A stretch of 64,000 bases of DNA from Tatumella punctata (GCF_039523735.1 NZ_BAAAFW010000094.1:62001-126000), one strand, 5' to 3'; positions 25,006-35,142 are shown, numbered from the stretch's first letter. Numbers and translations are program-made. Notes: generated by a model not told the origin, from the letters alone.

Positions 25006-26595
25006 TTAATGTTCGCGGGTTTTGCGGAAAGTGACTTCAGGATAACGTTCACTGGTGATATTCAGGTTAACCATGGTCGGGGCGATATAGGTAAGGTTGT
25101 CGCCGCCATCCAGCGCAAGGTTAATCTCGTTTTTGCGCTGAAACTCATCGAATTTTTTCACATCACTGCATTCCACCCAGCGGGCAGTAGAAACGTTAAC
25201 CGATTCATAAATCGCTTCAACGTTATATTCACTTTTCAGGCGCGCCACTACCACATCAAACTGCAGTACACCGACTGCGCCGACGATCAGATCATTGTTC
25301 GCTATCGGACGGAAGACCTGTACAGCACCTTCTTCAGATAACTGAACCAGCCCTTTCAGTAACTGTTTTTGTTTTAACGGATCACGCAGACGAATACGAC
25401 GGAACAGCTCCGGCGCAAAGTTAGGGATACCGGTAAACTTCATTTTCTCACCCTGAGTAAATGAGTCGCCGATCTGAATCGTGCCGTGATTGTGCAAACC
25501 GATAATATCGCCGGGCCAGGCTTCTTCAACGTGAGCACGGTCACCTGCCATAAAGGTCAGAGCATCAGAGATCACCACATCTTTCCCGGTACGCACCTGA
25601 TACATCTTCATGCCTTTCTCATATCTGCCTGATACTACACGCAGGAAGGCCACCCGGTCGCGGTGTTTGGGATCCATATTGGCCTGAATTTTAAATACAA
25701 AGCCACTGAACTTCTGATCACTCGCCGCTACTTCGCGGGTATCCGTTTGACGGGGCATTGGCTGCGGTGCCCAGCTAACCAGACCATCCAGCATATGATT
25801 AACACCAAAGTTGCCCAGTGCCGTGCCGAAAAATACCGGGGTCAGCTGTCCGTCGAGAAAAGCCTGTTCTTCAAATTCGTGGGAGGCCCCTTTCACCAGC
25901 TCCAGCTCTTCACGTAGCTGGGCAGCCAGCTCGTCACCGATCGCTTCATCCAGCAACGGGTTATCCAGCCCTTTGATAATACGTTCCTGCTGGATGGTAT
26001 GACCCTGGCCACTCTGATAAAGGTAAGTTTCATCTTTGTACAGATGATAAACCCCTTTGAATAGCTTACCGCAGCCGATAGGCCAGGTCACCGGCGCACA
26101 GGCAATCTTCAGCTCATTCTCAACTTCATCCATCACCTCCATAGGGTCACGAATATCACGGTCGAGTTTATTCATGAACGTCAGAATCGGCGTATCACGC
26201 AGCCGTGTGACTTCCATCAGCTTACGGGTACGATCTTCGACCCCTTTGGCCGCATCAATCACCATCAGACAGCAGTCGACAGCCGTCAGGGTACGATAAG
26301 TATCTTCAGAGAAGTCCTCATGTCCCGGGGTATCAAGCAGATTAACCAGTTTATCGCGGTAAGGGAATTGCATCACTGACGTGGTGATCGAGATCCCACG
26401 CTGTTTTTCCATTTCCATCCAGTCTGATTTTGCATGCTGACTGGAGCCGCGGCCTTTTACCGTCCCGGCGGTCTGGATCGCCTGTCCGAACAATAAAACT
26501 TTTTCTGTAATTGTGGTTTTACCCGCATCCGGATGCGAAATAATCGCAAATGTGCGGCGACGAGCCACTTCGTCTAAAAAGGGTGCTGTAGCCAT
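25006..26595 (-). CDS. prfC: Peptide chain release factor 3
   Basis: 529 residues from MATAPFLDEVARRRTFAI, the same length as E. coli RF3; the longer frame is not conserved. It is a GTPase that recycles RF1/RF2 from the ribosome. G motifs: 'SHPDAGKTT' (P-loop), 'LLDTPGHEDF' (G3), 'FMNKLDRD' (G4). The EF-G-like domains II and III follow. It lies next to osmY as in E. coli. Confidence 0.97.
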   Translation of the reverse strand: MATAPFLDEVARRRTFAIISHPDAGKTTITEKVLLFGQAIQTAGTVKGRGSSQHAKSDWMEMEKQRGISITTSVMQFPYRDKLVNLLDTPGHEDFSEDTYRTLTAVDCCLMVIDAAKGVEDRTRKLMEVTRLRDTPILTFMNKLDRDIRDPMEVMDEVENELKIACAPVTWPIGCGKLFKGVYHLYKDETYLYQSGQGHTIQQERIIKGLDNPLLDEAIGDELAAQLREELELVKGASHEFEEQAFLDGQLTPVFFGTALGNFGVNHMLDGLVSWAPQPMPRQTDTREVAASDQKFSGFVFKIQANMDPKHRDRVAFLRVVSGRYEKGMKMYQVRTGKDVVISDALTFMAGDRAHVEEAWPGDIIGLHNHGTIQIGDSFTQGEKMKFTGIPNFAPELFRRIRLRDPLKQKQLLKGLVQLSEEGAVQVFRPIANNDLIVGAVGVLQFDVVVARLKSEYNVEAIYESVNVSTARWVECSDVKKFDEFQRKNEINLALDGGDNLTYIAPTMVNLNITSERYPEVTFRKTREH

Positions 26596-27113
26596 GAACA
26601 GGTTCTTCACTGTTGGCGGAAAGGCATCGCAGTACTGCATTTCCGGAAAAATCACGCTGACCGGGAAGAGTTTCACCGGCTTTTCTTACGAAGATAACTG
26701 ACCGGCAAGCGACTGCATCCGTCAATAATCCCGTACTCGCTGCAAAGAGGCTGCAATAAACATTTCTGCTAACCGCAAGACTCTGCCAGCACATGTTACA
26801 TGAAACCGGACGTTTACGGTATGTCGGCCCGCAGAGTTTCCTGGCCGAAAGTGGCTGAATGATCCCCCGTCATCATCGGGTACAGTGATTTGTTACCCTG
26901 TCCGGGGAAAAAAGACCCACCCGGGACATTCTTCCGCTGAAAACAGATAGCAATGAGAAACAGTAGCATTACAGATACTAAATAATTCACATTATTAACT
27001 TAATGATTAATAAGGAAAAATAACAGACCACAGCTTCACAAAACCCAAAAAGTGATGCATAATTGTTCACTATAATCTTACAAATCTTACTCTCTGTTTA
27101 AAAGGTCTCTGCT
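26596..27113. other. Intergenic stretch upstream of prfC and ftnA
   Basis: About 518 bases without a gene. It holds the divergent promoters of prfC and ftnA, and the ftnA side is very AT-rich. I see no convincing Fur box or RNA gene. Confidence 0.4.
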
Positions 27114-27626
27114 ATGTTAACGCCTGATATGATTGCCCGCCTGAACGACCAACTGAATCTTGAGTTCTACTCAGCAAACTTATACCTGCAAATGAGCGCA
27201 TGGTGTGCAGACAAAGGATTTGAGGGTGCTGCCTCATTCCTCAAAACTCATTCCCGTGAAGAAATGGATCATATGCAGCGTCTGTTCGACTACCTGAGCG
27301 ATACCGGCGCATTGCCGGTTCTGGGTAATATTGAAGCACCGCCGGTCACTTTTGAATCACTGGCCGATGTTTTTTCACAGACTTACCAGCATGAACAATT
27401 AATTACCAGTAAAATTAATGAGCTGGCCCATGCCGCTATGACCACTCATGACTACTCTACTTTCCATTTCCTGCAATGGTATGTTGCCGAGCAGCATGAA
27501 GAAGAAAAAATCTTCAAAACGGTACTGGATAAACTGGGCATGCTGGAAAACAGCTCTAACGGCGCCTTCCTGCTGGATAAAGACTTAGGTCATATGAACA
27601 ACGAAATCCATAATAAAAACGCCTGA
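27114..27626 (+). CDS. ftnA: Non-haem ferritin FtnA
   Basis: 170 residues. It forms a 24-subunit iron-storage shell. Ferroxidase residues are in place: E17 in 'NLEFYSANLY', the 'SREEMDHMQRL' E-x-x-H pair and 'EQHEEEKIF' in helix D. The usual 165-residue length is met. A good terminator follows. Confidence 0.95.
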   Translation: MLTPDMIARLNDQLNLEFYSANLYLQMSAWCADKGFEGAASFLKTHSREEMDHMQRLFDYLSDTGALPVLGNIEAPPVTFESLADVFSQTYQHEQLITSKINELAHAAMTTHDYSTFHFLQWYVAEQHEEEKIFKTVLDKLGMLENSSNGAFLLDKDLGHMNNEIHNKNA

Positions 27627-27634
27627 TTATCCAT

Positions 27635-27666
27635 AAGGCAGAGGCTGTTCCTCTGCCTTTCTGTTC
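27635..27666 (+). terminator. Terminator after ftnA
   Basis: AAGGCAGAGG and CCTCTGCCTT form a 10-bp perfect stem around a 5-nt loop, followed by a T-rich tail. Confidence 0.85.
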
Positions 27667-27884
27667 TGCTTCACAGCGCGAATAATCACCGGAAGCTGTG
27701 TGCTGATCTCCGGCCTTTACTGCACGATAATTTATTCTCCTTTGTGTCAGCCCCGCTACGTCTCACCTCGTTATTGGTTAACTAACATCAGCTAATGTTA
27801 ACTGTTATAGTTTACCCCGGGGCATCTGTTTCTTTCTGACTGGTCAGTTATGTGATTAAGTGACAGCAAACTCGCGGAGGGCGT

Positions 27885-28367
27885 ATGGACAAGATTAAAC
27901 AGATACTGCAGCAGGAAATCGACCGTCTTAACCGGACCGAACAACGGGACAACCGGCCACGTTTCAGCTTTACTTTTTTGCGTAAACATCCGTGGCTGTG
28001 GTTAGTGATGTACCTCTGTTATGCCTTGTGCACTGCGCTGATATTTTCGACAGAGATGCTGGGCTGGCCGGCGTTCTGGTTTGCTACCGCATTCGTACTG
28101 GGTATGAGCCTGCTGATGCTGATGGACATTAATCCGAAATACCGGTTTGAAGATATTGATACCCTTGACCTGCGAGTGTGCTATAACGGCGAATGGTACT
28201 ATGTCCGCGCTGTTTCCGAACAATGTCTCAGGGCAATCAGCAACGATCCGGATATTCCTCAGCGGATAAAACAAGGCATTGCCCGGTTACAGGAGAAAAA
28301 AGGCGAAGTCGATTTTTACGATATTTATCATCTGACCTGGGGTCAGCGCCGTGCGGCAACGATCTGA
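27885..28367 (+). CDS. ylaC: Inner-membrane protein YlaC
   Basis: 160 residues. Two hydrophobic helices at about 36-58 and 63-83 are flanked by an N-terminal cytoplasmic region ('RDNRPRFSFTFLRKHPWLW') and a C-terminal domain ('YRFEDIDTLDLRVCYNGEWY'), near-identical in pattern to E. coli YlaC. The function is unknown. It converges with the MocR-type regulator, whose stop is a few bases away. Confidence 0.9.
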   Translation: MDKIKQILQQEIDRLNRTEQRDNRPRFSFTFLRKHPWLWLVMYLCYALCTALIFSTEMLGWPAFWFATAFVLGMSLLMLMDINPKYRFEDIDTLDLRVCYNGEWYYVRAVSEQCLRAISNDPDIPQRIKQGIARLQEKKGEVDFYDIYHLTWGQRRAATI

Positions 28368-28372
28368 AACAC

Positions 28373-29770
28373 TCACTGACATAGCCGCGCAATCAAACGC
28401 CCCAGCACCTCCACTGCCAGTTCAGCCCGGTTATCCCAGGGCCAGGCTGCATTAAAGCGAAAGCAATGACGATATTGCTGTGTGGCGGAAAACAGTTCCC
28501 CCGGCGCAATACTGATATGTTCAGCCATCGCCTGGTGATACAGCAGAGTACAGTCGGTTGCCGGCGGTAATTCTACCCATAAAAAATAACCGCCATTATC
28601 AGCATATATCTTCGCCTGTGCCGGTAAAGCCCGTTTCAAAGCCTCAACGGCCAGCTTTTTACGCTGAGCAAGCTGCCGGCGTAAGCGTTTGAGGTGAAGA
28701 TCATAATGCTGGCTTTGCAGAAAATCGGCTAATGCCAGCTGTATCGGTGTACTGACAGATAAAGTGCTCATCAGCTGTAACTGCTGAATGCGGATCCCAT
28801 GACCACGACTGACTACCCAGCCGATACGGAATCCGGCGGCCAGATCTTTGGAAAAAGATCCACAATGCAGTACCGTCCCCTGCCGATCCCACGCCAGTGC
28901 CGGCAGAGGAGCCTGCTCTCCCTGCCATAAATTGGTGTACACATCATCTTCAATCAGGGCTACCTGGTTTTGTTCCAGTAACCTGACCAGTTGCTGTTTG
29001 CGCTCTGCAGTCAGAGTGTACCCCAGCGGATTCTGACAGTTTGTCATCAGCCAGCAGGCTTTTATCGGCCAGCGTTTTAATGCCTGCTGAAGTTTTTGTA
29101 AATCAATACCTTCACCGGGCAGCGCCGGAATTGCCAGCGCCTTTAGTCTGAGTCTCTCTATTGCCTGTAATGCACCATAAAAAGCCGGGCTTTCAATAAT
29201 CACCCAGTCACCGGGTTCGGTCACCGCCTGCAGGCTGAGATTCAGCGCATCCATCGCGCCATTAGTGATCACAATATCATCAGGGGAGACAATAATGCCC
29301 TGGCGGGTATAACGTCTCGCCAGTACTTTCCGCAAATCGACATTACCCGGAGGCAGATTATCGACGGCATCCCCTGCCGATAAACGCCGGGAGACACTGG
29401 TCAGTGAACGCATCAGTTGCTGTAAGGGGAACAGGTCAGGGTCAGGAAAAGCGGAACCAAAAGGAACGACCTGCGGATCCCTGCTGGCCTGTAATACATC
29501 AAACACAAAACGGTTTGTCTCAGTCTGTTCACTCTGGACCACCGCCGCTGCCCCATCAGACACCTGCGGAGCCACATAGTAACCGGACTGCGGACGGGAG
29601 ATAATCCAGCCCTGACTTTCCAGCAACGCATAAGCATTCATCACTGTCATCAGGCTGACTTGTTGCTGTTCCGCCTGATGCCTTAATGACGGCAGTTTAT
29701 CACCCGACTGCCAGATCCCTGCATTAATTTGCTGCTGTAATTGCTGTGCAATTTGCTGAAATTTACTCAC
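28373..29770 (-). CDS. MocR/GntR-family regulator with aminotransferase domain, YdcR-like
   Basis: 465 residues. A GntR winged helix fills the first 70 or so (IWQSGDKLPSLRHQAEQQQV, then ALLESQGWIISRPQSGYYVA). A fold-type I aminotransferase domain follows, with 'NPLGYTLTAERK', 'IEDDVYTNLW' and the PLP lysine in 'GSFSKDLAAGFRIGW'. Overall it follows E. coli YdcR closely. Such proteins sense PLP or an amino compound and regulate adjacent or B6-related genes; the target is unknown here. Confidence 0.9.
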   Translation of the reverse strand: MSKFQQIAQQLQQQINAGIWQSGDKLPSLRHQAEQQQVSLMTVMNAYALLESQGWIISRPQSGYYVAPQVSDGAAAVVQSEQTETNRFVFDVLQASRDPQVVPFGSAFPDPDLFPLQQLMRSLTSVSRRLSAGDAVDNLPPGNVDLRKVLARRYTRQGIIVSPDDIVITNGAMDALNLSLQAVTEPGDWVIIESPAFYGALQAIERLRLKALAIPALPGEGIDLQKLQQALKRWPIKACWLMTNCQNPLGYTLTAERKQQLVRLLEQNQVALIEDDVYTNLWQGEQAPLPALAWDRQGTVLHCGSFSKDLAAGFRIGWVVSRGHGIRIQQLQLMSTLSVSTPIQLALADFLQSQHYDLHLKRLRRQLAQRKKLAVEALKRALPAQAKIYADNGGYFLWVELPPATDCTLLYHQAMAEHISIAPGELFSATQQYRHCFRFNAAWPWDNRAELAVEVLGRLIARLCQ

Positions 29771-29835
29771 ATTACCCCGGGGATAATCGGTCTGACGTGT
29801 ACCTGTATAACAGGTCTGCCGCCAGAGAAAACAGG

Positions 29836-31953
29836 TCAGGCACTGACTTTTTGTGAACCCGTTTCCGGGCAGGCTGGCGACATCGCTGATGCATTACAAT
29901 GCAGCGGAATATCAGCGAATGTCAGCTGTTCAGGTGGAACAGGACGACTGAAATAGAACCCCTGCAGAGTATCACATCCCAGCCGGGTTAACTGCTGCTG
30001 CTGCTGTTCGGTCTCCACACCTTCTGCCACAATATTCAGGTTCATACTTTTGGCTAATTCAATCATCATCGCCAGTAACCGGGTATCAGCCGCAGGCTTA
30101 TTCATTTCCCGGACAAAAGTGCGGTCAATTTTAAGTTCACTGGCCGGCATACTTTGCAGGTATAACAGACTTGAGTAGCCGCTACCAAAGTCATCAATCG
30201 ACACCTTAATCCCGTGCTCTTTCAGTGCTGCCAGGATACGAATAGTTTCTGCGGGCGAGCGCATCGCTGTGGTCTCACTAATTTCCAGGAGCAGTTTATC
30301 CGCAGGAATATTATTGACTGCCAGCGCATTCAGCACCACCGACAGCAGCGTTTGCTGTTCAAATTGTAAAGCTGAGAGATTCACCGACACAGAGAGTGCC
30401 GTTTTCCCCTGAGCATGCCAGCACCCGAGCTGGCGACAGGCTTCATTGATCACCCACTCTCCCAGCGGGATAATCAGCCCGCTGGTTTCGGCGACCGGCA
30501 GAAATTTCTCCGGAGGAAGTAACCCGCGGGCCGGATGCTGCCAGCGTATCAGCGCTTCATAACCGACAGTATGACCATGACGGGCATCGTTTTTTGGCTG
30601 GTAGAACAGGCGCAGCTCATTATGATGCAGCGCCCGCCATAGCTCGTTTTTCAGTTCCAGACGGGTTTTGCCGGGCGGCGTCATATTTGCCCGGTAGATA
30701 CTGTAGCCATTACGGCCATTATTTTTGGTATGGTACATCGCAACATCTGCGTTAAAGATCATCTCCCGGCCTTGTGTTCCATGTTGCGGATACCGGGCAA
30801 TACCAATACTGAGAGAAACCATCAGTTCATATTCACATATCAGAAACGGCTGGCCGATTGCCCTGACCATCAGGGCAGCAATATTCCCGTCATCACGGGT
30901 CGTCGTTGCCGGGGCCAGTAAAATAAACTCATCTCCCCCCACCCGCGCCAGTACATGCTCTGGCCCGATAATATTTTTCAGGCGTCCGGCGACCGCCTTT
31001 AACAAGCGGTCCCCCGTATGATGCCCGTAAGCATCATTCACCATTTTAAAACCATCCAGATCAAGGAACATCAGTGAAAATTCCGCCCCTCCGGCAGAGG
31101 TTTTCGCAATACACAGCTCCAGTTGCTCTTCAAGAAAAGCCCGGTTAGGTAATAAGGTCAGGGGATCATGCATCGCCAGTTTCTGCAACTCCTGGTTAGC
31201 AACACACAGTTTTCTCGCCAGCCGGGTAGTTTTGATTTGCGAGTCAACCATGCAGAGCAACAAACTGCTTCCCGGCACAATGAGTGCAGACAGGAATACC
31301 CACACGGCCAGAGCGGTCTGCTTAATCCCCCCGCCAGTAACGTAGCTTCCCTGCGGGAAACTGGCCGCCTGCATGCCAATACAGTGCACCACGGTAATTG
31401 CCGTACCCATGACCAGTGCAGCCTGCAACCGGCGGATCAACAGGCCATTTTCGATATTTTGCAGGCGAAATGCCAGCCACAGTGCCACACCAGACGCAAT
31501 ATAGGCCACCAGTACCGATACCATGACCAGCCCGTAATGCCATTCAATTCCCGGTTGTACCAGCAGGCTATACATGCCGATATAATGCATTCCCGCGATA
31601 CCGCTCCCCAGCCAGACAGCCCCGCGGATGATATCCAGCCATCCCGGCTGACGGCGACCAATAACCCGGGATAGTCCGGCAATAGAAGCGGCAATCACAA
31701 TAAAGAGTGACACCACGATGTAGCCGGGTCTGTAGTGCATAGACATGGGAAAAATCATCGCCAGCACCCCGGTAAAGTGCATTGACCAGACACCAACCCC
31801 CATCGCAATACCGGCTACCGCCAGCCATAATTTAGGTTTCCATCCGCGGGAACTGGTCACTCGCCCCGCCGCATCCAGGGCAGTAAACGAAGAGATCAGG
31901 GCAATAATCAGAGAAGTTAACAGCAGCCATTTATTCCAGGATACATCCAGCAT
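29836..31953 (-). CDS. MHYT-GGDEF-EAL cyclic-di-GMP signalling protein
   Basis: 705 residues. The N-terminal third is a seven-helix MHYT sensor with three copies of the motif (SMHFTGVLA, MHYIGMY, VHCIGMQ), thought to bind copper or a gas. A GGDEF domain follows (RVGGDEF intact, so possible diguanylate cyclase), then an EAL domain (YEALIRWQHP, later 'DDFGSGYSSL' and 'IVAEGVE'), so possible phosphodiesterase. Both active sites look competent, and the net effect on c-di-GMP cannot be told. It controls motility or biofilm in relatives. Confidence 0.93.
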   Translation of the reverse strand: MLDVSWNKWLLLTSLIIALISSFTALDAAGRVTSSRGWKPKLWLAVAGIAMGVGVWSMHFTGVLAMIFPMSMHYRPGYIVVSLFIVIAASIAGLSRVIGRRQPGWLDIIRGAVWLGSGIAGMHYIGMYSLLVQPGIEWHYGLVMVSVLVAYIASGVALWLAFRLQNIENGLLIRRLQAALVMGTAITVVHCIGMQAASFPQGSYVTGGGIKQTALAVWVFLSALIVPGSSLLLCMVDSQIKTTRLARKLCVANQELQKLAMHDPLTLLPNRAFLEEQLELCIAKTSAGGAEFSLMFLDLDGFKMVNDAYGHHTGDRLLKAVAGRLKNIIGPEHVLARVGGDEFILLAPATTTRDDGNIAALMVRAIGQPFLICEYELMVSLSIGIARYPQHGTQGREMIFNADVAMYHTKNNGRNGYSIYRANMTPPGKTRLELKNELWRALHHNELRLFYQPKNDARHGHTVGYEALIRWQHPARGLLPPEKFLPVAETSGLIIPLGEWVINEACRQLGCWHAQGKTALSVSVNLSALQFEQQTLLSVVLNALAVNNIPADKLLLEISETTAMRSPAETIRILAALKEHGIKVSIDDFGSGYSSLLYLQSMPASELKIDRTFVREMNKPAADTRLLAMMIELAKSMNLNIVAEGVETEQQQQQLTRLGCDTLQGFYFSRPVPPEQLTFADIPLHCNASAMSPACPETGSQKVSA

Positions 31954-32338
31954 AGTGACTCCCGTTGCCTTGGATGAATAAGTGAAGGTGAAAATAACAG
32001 GGACAAAAAGATGCTGTCATTTTCATTTACGGCATACCGGCCATCACGCGGATATAAGTAGCGTAATTTATTGATTAACCTGCTCAGGCACTGTCAGGTA
32101 ATATTGTGATGGTGGAAATACACTTATGGCGTGCGATAACGAATGTTGCACATTGAAAACTGCCAGATAAATTTCTGTCGGCACATATATTACGACAGAT
32201 AATCCTGCCCTAACAAACTTTAATCAATCTTATATGATAAATATCCATCAGGATAAGAACAGGCAGCTGACCGGCCGCCGTAACGCCTGCAACCCTGTAT
32301 CAGTGAGAAATAGCCACTCATCCATGAATGGCCCAGCT
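31954..32338. other. Intergenic stretch upstream of the c-di-GMP gene
   Basis: About 385 bases with no credible gene. It should contain the promoter of the MHYT gene and the 3' side of the symporter transcript. I see no clear terminator. Confidence 0.4.
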
Positions 32339-33661
32339 CTACAGATGGCGCAGTACTCCGGTATTTTTTTTCTGCTGATAACGACGGAGCAGATAACCAA
32401 TACATAAGGTGCCGGCTAATCCGCAACACCCGGCAAACGTCAGCCAGGCACCCGGCATCGATTTATCCCCGCTGATATGAATAAGATAACTGGAGACCGC
32501 CGGGGTAAAGCCACCGAATAACGCCGTTGCCAGGCTGTATGCCAGAGAAAAACCGGCGGCACGGACCTCTGCAGGCATAACCTCAGCCAGGTACACCACC
32601 ATCGACCCGTTATAGCTGGCATATAAAAATGACAGCCACAGCTCAGCTGTCAGTAAATGGCTGAATGAAGGGGCTGCAACCATCCATTTCAGTACCGGCC
32701 AGGCAGTTAGCATCGTCAGTAGTGTAAAGATAATCAGTAACGGACGACGTCCGACACGATCCGATACCGTTCCCATGACCGGTAACCAGAACAGATTAGA
32801 AATACCGATCAGCAAGGTAACCACAAAACTCTGAGGGTCCGTCATCATCAAGGCGGTTTTACCAAAGGTCGGGGTAAATGCGGTGATCATATAAAACATC
32901 ACGGTAGTGGTGACAACCATCAGCATACCCGCCACAACCAGGGCCCAGTTACTGGCCACCGAACGCATAATATCGATCATCCCCGGACGATGTTTACGCT
33001 GTTTAAAACTCTCCGTTTCTTCAAGCATACGGCGAATATAAAAAAGGAAGGGCACAATCAGGCATCCGACCACAAACGGTATACGCCACCCCCAGTCCGT
33101 CACTTGTCCCTTATCCAGCCATTGATTGAGCATCAGTCCCAGTAATGCTGCAAAAATCACTGATAACTGCTGACTCGCCGATTGCCAGCTGACATAAAAT
33201 CCCTTACGGCCTGGCGGTGCAATTTCTGATAAATAGACCGAAACACCGCCCAGTTCCACCCCGGCGGAAAAGCCCTGCAATAAACGCCCGGCCAGAATAA
33301 TCAGGGGAGCCGCGGCCCCCAGGGTCTGGTATCCGGGCGTCAGAGCGATAGTCAGTGTGCCCATAGCCATCAATATCAGCGTCAGTAACAGCCCTTTACG
33401 ACGCCCGTGATGATCAATGTAAGCCCCGAGAATAATCGCGCCCAGCGGGCGCATTAAGAAACCGGCGCCGAAGGTCATCAGTGTCAGCATCAGCGAAGAA
33501 TAAGGGTCAGAACCGGGGAAAAAGGTTTTGGCGATAGCCGTCGCGTAATAGCCAAATACCATAAAGTCATACATTTCCAGGAAGTTACCGCTGGTTACCC
33601 GGAAAATAGTTTTAGCCGCGTGTTTTTTTACTGCCGGAGAAGGGGTTACAGATAGATTCAT
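32339..33661 (-). CDS. MFS citrate/tricarballylate proton symporter, CitA/TcuC-like
   Basis: 440 residues with 12 hydrophobic helices. 'RVTSGNFLEMYDFMVFGYYA', the loop motif 'GAYIDHHGRRKG' and 'GRLLQGFSAGVELGGVSVYL' match the metabolite:H+ symporter subfamily. The closest recalled sequence is Salmonella CitA/TcuC, which imports citrate or tricarballylate. No tcuAB or citrate-lyase genes are adjacent, so the substrate is inferred. Confidence 0.85.
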   Translation of the reverse strand: MNLSVTPSPAVKKHAAKTIFRVTSGNFLEMYDFMVFGYYATAIAKTFFPGSDPYSSLMLTLMTFGAGFLMRPLGAIILGAYIDHHGRRKGLLLTLILMAMGTLTIALTPGYQTLGAAAPLIILAGRLLQGFSAGVELGGVSVYLSEIAPPGRKGFYVSWQSASQQLSVIFAALLGLMLNQWLDKGQVTDWGWRIPFVVGCLIVPFLFYIRRMLEETESFKQRKHRPGMIDIMRSVASNWALVVAGMLMVVTTTVMFYMITAFTPTFGKTALMMTDPQSFVVTLLIGISNLFWLPVMGTVSDRVGRRPLLIIFTLLTMLTAWPVLKWMVAAPSFSHLLTAELWLSFLYASYNGSMVVYLAEVMPAEVRAAGFSLAYSLATALFGGFTPAVSSYLIHISGDKSMPGAWLTFAGCCGLAGTLCIGYLLRRYQQKKNTGVLRHL

Positions 33662-33825
33662 TGCTGTTGCCTGCCTTTATTATTTTAATCGGTCACACCG
33701 GTTTACCCCGAATATCAGAGGAAAGATGTGATAGCAGTCATCTTTATACTTTACATAAGAATACAAATAAGTAACAAAATAAAAACAAAAAGTGTACTGC
33801 GGCAGTAAAGTCTTCTGCTGAAAGT

Positions 33826-33864
33826 GCAAAAAAAAGGGCATATCCTGATGGATACACCCTTATG
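33826..33864 (-). terminator. Terminator after exbD
   Basis: In the exbD direction AAGGGTGTATCC and GGATATGCCCTT form a stem with a 4-nt loop and run into a row of eight T residues. Confidence 0.85.
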
Positions 33865-33884
33865 TGCGCTGAATATATCAGTGA

Positions 33885-34307
33885 TCAGTGTGTGGTACTC
33901 TCCAGCCCCATCAGGCCGATTTTCAGGTACCCGGCAGCGCGCAGTTCATCCATGACACTCATCAGAGTGGCATAATCCACATCTTTATCGGCCTGGAAAA
34001 AGATAGTGGTTTCTTTATTACTGCCTGTCAGTCCGTCAATAGCCGAAATCAGTTGCTCTTTAGTCACCTCATCATTACCAACGTATAACTGTTTGTCAGC
34101 TTTAATGCTCAGGTAAACCGGTTTATCGGGACGAGGCTGCGGTGCACTGGTTGATGCCGGCAGGTTCACTTTTACATCGACGGTCGCCAAAGGCGCGGCC
34201 ACCATAAAAATGATCAGCAGTACTAACATAACGTCAATAAATGGCGTCACGTTAATTTCACTCATTTCACCATCGCTTTCTAAATCATCGTTCAGACGCA
34301 TAGCCAT
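33885..34307 (-). CDS. exbD: TonB-complex proton-channel protein ExbD
   Basis: 140 residues. One transmembrane helix near the N-terminus ('VTPFIDVMLVLLIIFMVAAP') carries the essential Asp of the proton path. A periplasmic domain follows. With ExbB and TonB it energises outer-membrane siderophore and vitamin B12 transport. The start is 5 nt after the exbB stop. Confidence 0.96.
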   Translation of the reverse strand: MAMRLNDDLESDGEMSEINVTPFIDVMLVLLIIFMVAAPLATVDVKVNLPASTSAPQPRPDKPVYLSIKADKQLYVGNDEVTKEQLISAIDGLTGSNKETTIFFQADKDVDYATLMSVMDELRAAGYLKIGLMGLESTTH

Positions 34308-34312
34308 AACAA

Positions 34313-35065
34313 TTAACTCACCCGCAGTTTATGGGCAGATGTGTGCGGCAGATCCTGTGAACCATTTTGCCTGGCCAGATCCAGATCACGGCTTTGCAGC
34401 AGCAGTACCTGAGCAGCTGTATCACCTAATGATGCTTTATAGCCGGCAATCATCCGTGCGAATACGTTATAAATCACAACCGCAGGGATCGCAGCAACCA
34501 GCCCGATGGCTGTTGCCAGCAGGGCTTCAGCAATCCCCGGTGCAACCACCGCCAGGTTAGTCGTTTGTGTTTTCGCAATACCGATAAAACTGTTCATAAT
34601 GCCCCAGACGGTACCGAACAGACCGATAAACGGGGCGACAGAACCAATCGTTGCCAGAAAACCGTTACCCCGTGAGGCATAACGTCCGATGGCTGCAACT
34701 TTTCGTTCCAGACGAAAACCGGTCCGATCTTTAATGCCGTCTCTGTCTTCTGCACCCGCCGAGAGTTGGCGTTCATCCAGCGCTTCGGCAATCAGGTGGC
34801 GACAATGGCTGCTGGCAGTAAATTTTTCAGATACAGTTACTGCCTGCTGTAAGGTGCTGACGTCTTTCAGGGCTTTTTGCTCTGCTTTAAGCCGGCGTCT
34901 TGCTGAGCTGAGTTCAGTAAACTTGCCGAAAAAAATGGCCCAGGTAACCACGGAAGCCAGCAATAAGCCAATCATGACAATTTTTACTACGATATCAGCA
35001 TGCTGGTACATGCCTAAAACGGACAGATCCGTTTGCATAAAATCATTAGTTACCACGTACGCCAC
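34313..35065 (-). CDS. exbB: TonB-complex proton-channel protein ExbB
   Basis: 250 residues if begun at the GTG; an ATG 9 codons later (MQTDLSVLGMYQHADIV) is an alternative, as E. coli has only five residues before that Met. Three transmembrane helices; 'GNGFLATIGSVAPFIGLFGT' and 'APGIAEALLATAIGLVAAIP' form the channel signature. It forms a pentamer around ExbD. A Fur-like box lies upstream, so expression is likely iron-repressed. Confidence 0.95.
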   Translation of the reverse strand: MAYVVTNDFMQTDLSVLGMYQHADIVVKIVMIGLLLASVVTWAIFFGKFTELSSARRRLKAEQKALKDVSTLQQAVTVSEKFTASSHCRHLIAEALDERQLSAGAEDRDGIKDRTGFRLERKVAAIGRYASRGNGFLATIGSVAPFIGLFGTVWGIMNSFIGIAKTQTTNLAVVAPGIAEALLATAIGLVAAIPAVVIYNVFARMIAGYKASLGDTAAQVLLLQSRDLDLARQNGSQDLPHTSAHKLRVS

Positions 35066-35123
35066 CCCATCTTAACGAGTAATATCTTGCAATCCCGCGA
35101 TGATACCAAACCACAGCTTTATT

Positions 35124-35142
35124 GATAGTAGTTATCATTAGT
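35124..35142 (-). promoter_or_regulatory. Fur box upstream of exbB
   Basis: Read toward exbB, ACTAATGATAACTACTATC matches 14 of 19 positions of the Fur consensus. It lies about 60 bp upstream of the exbB start, where iron repression is known in relatives. Confidence 0.7.
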
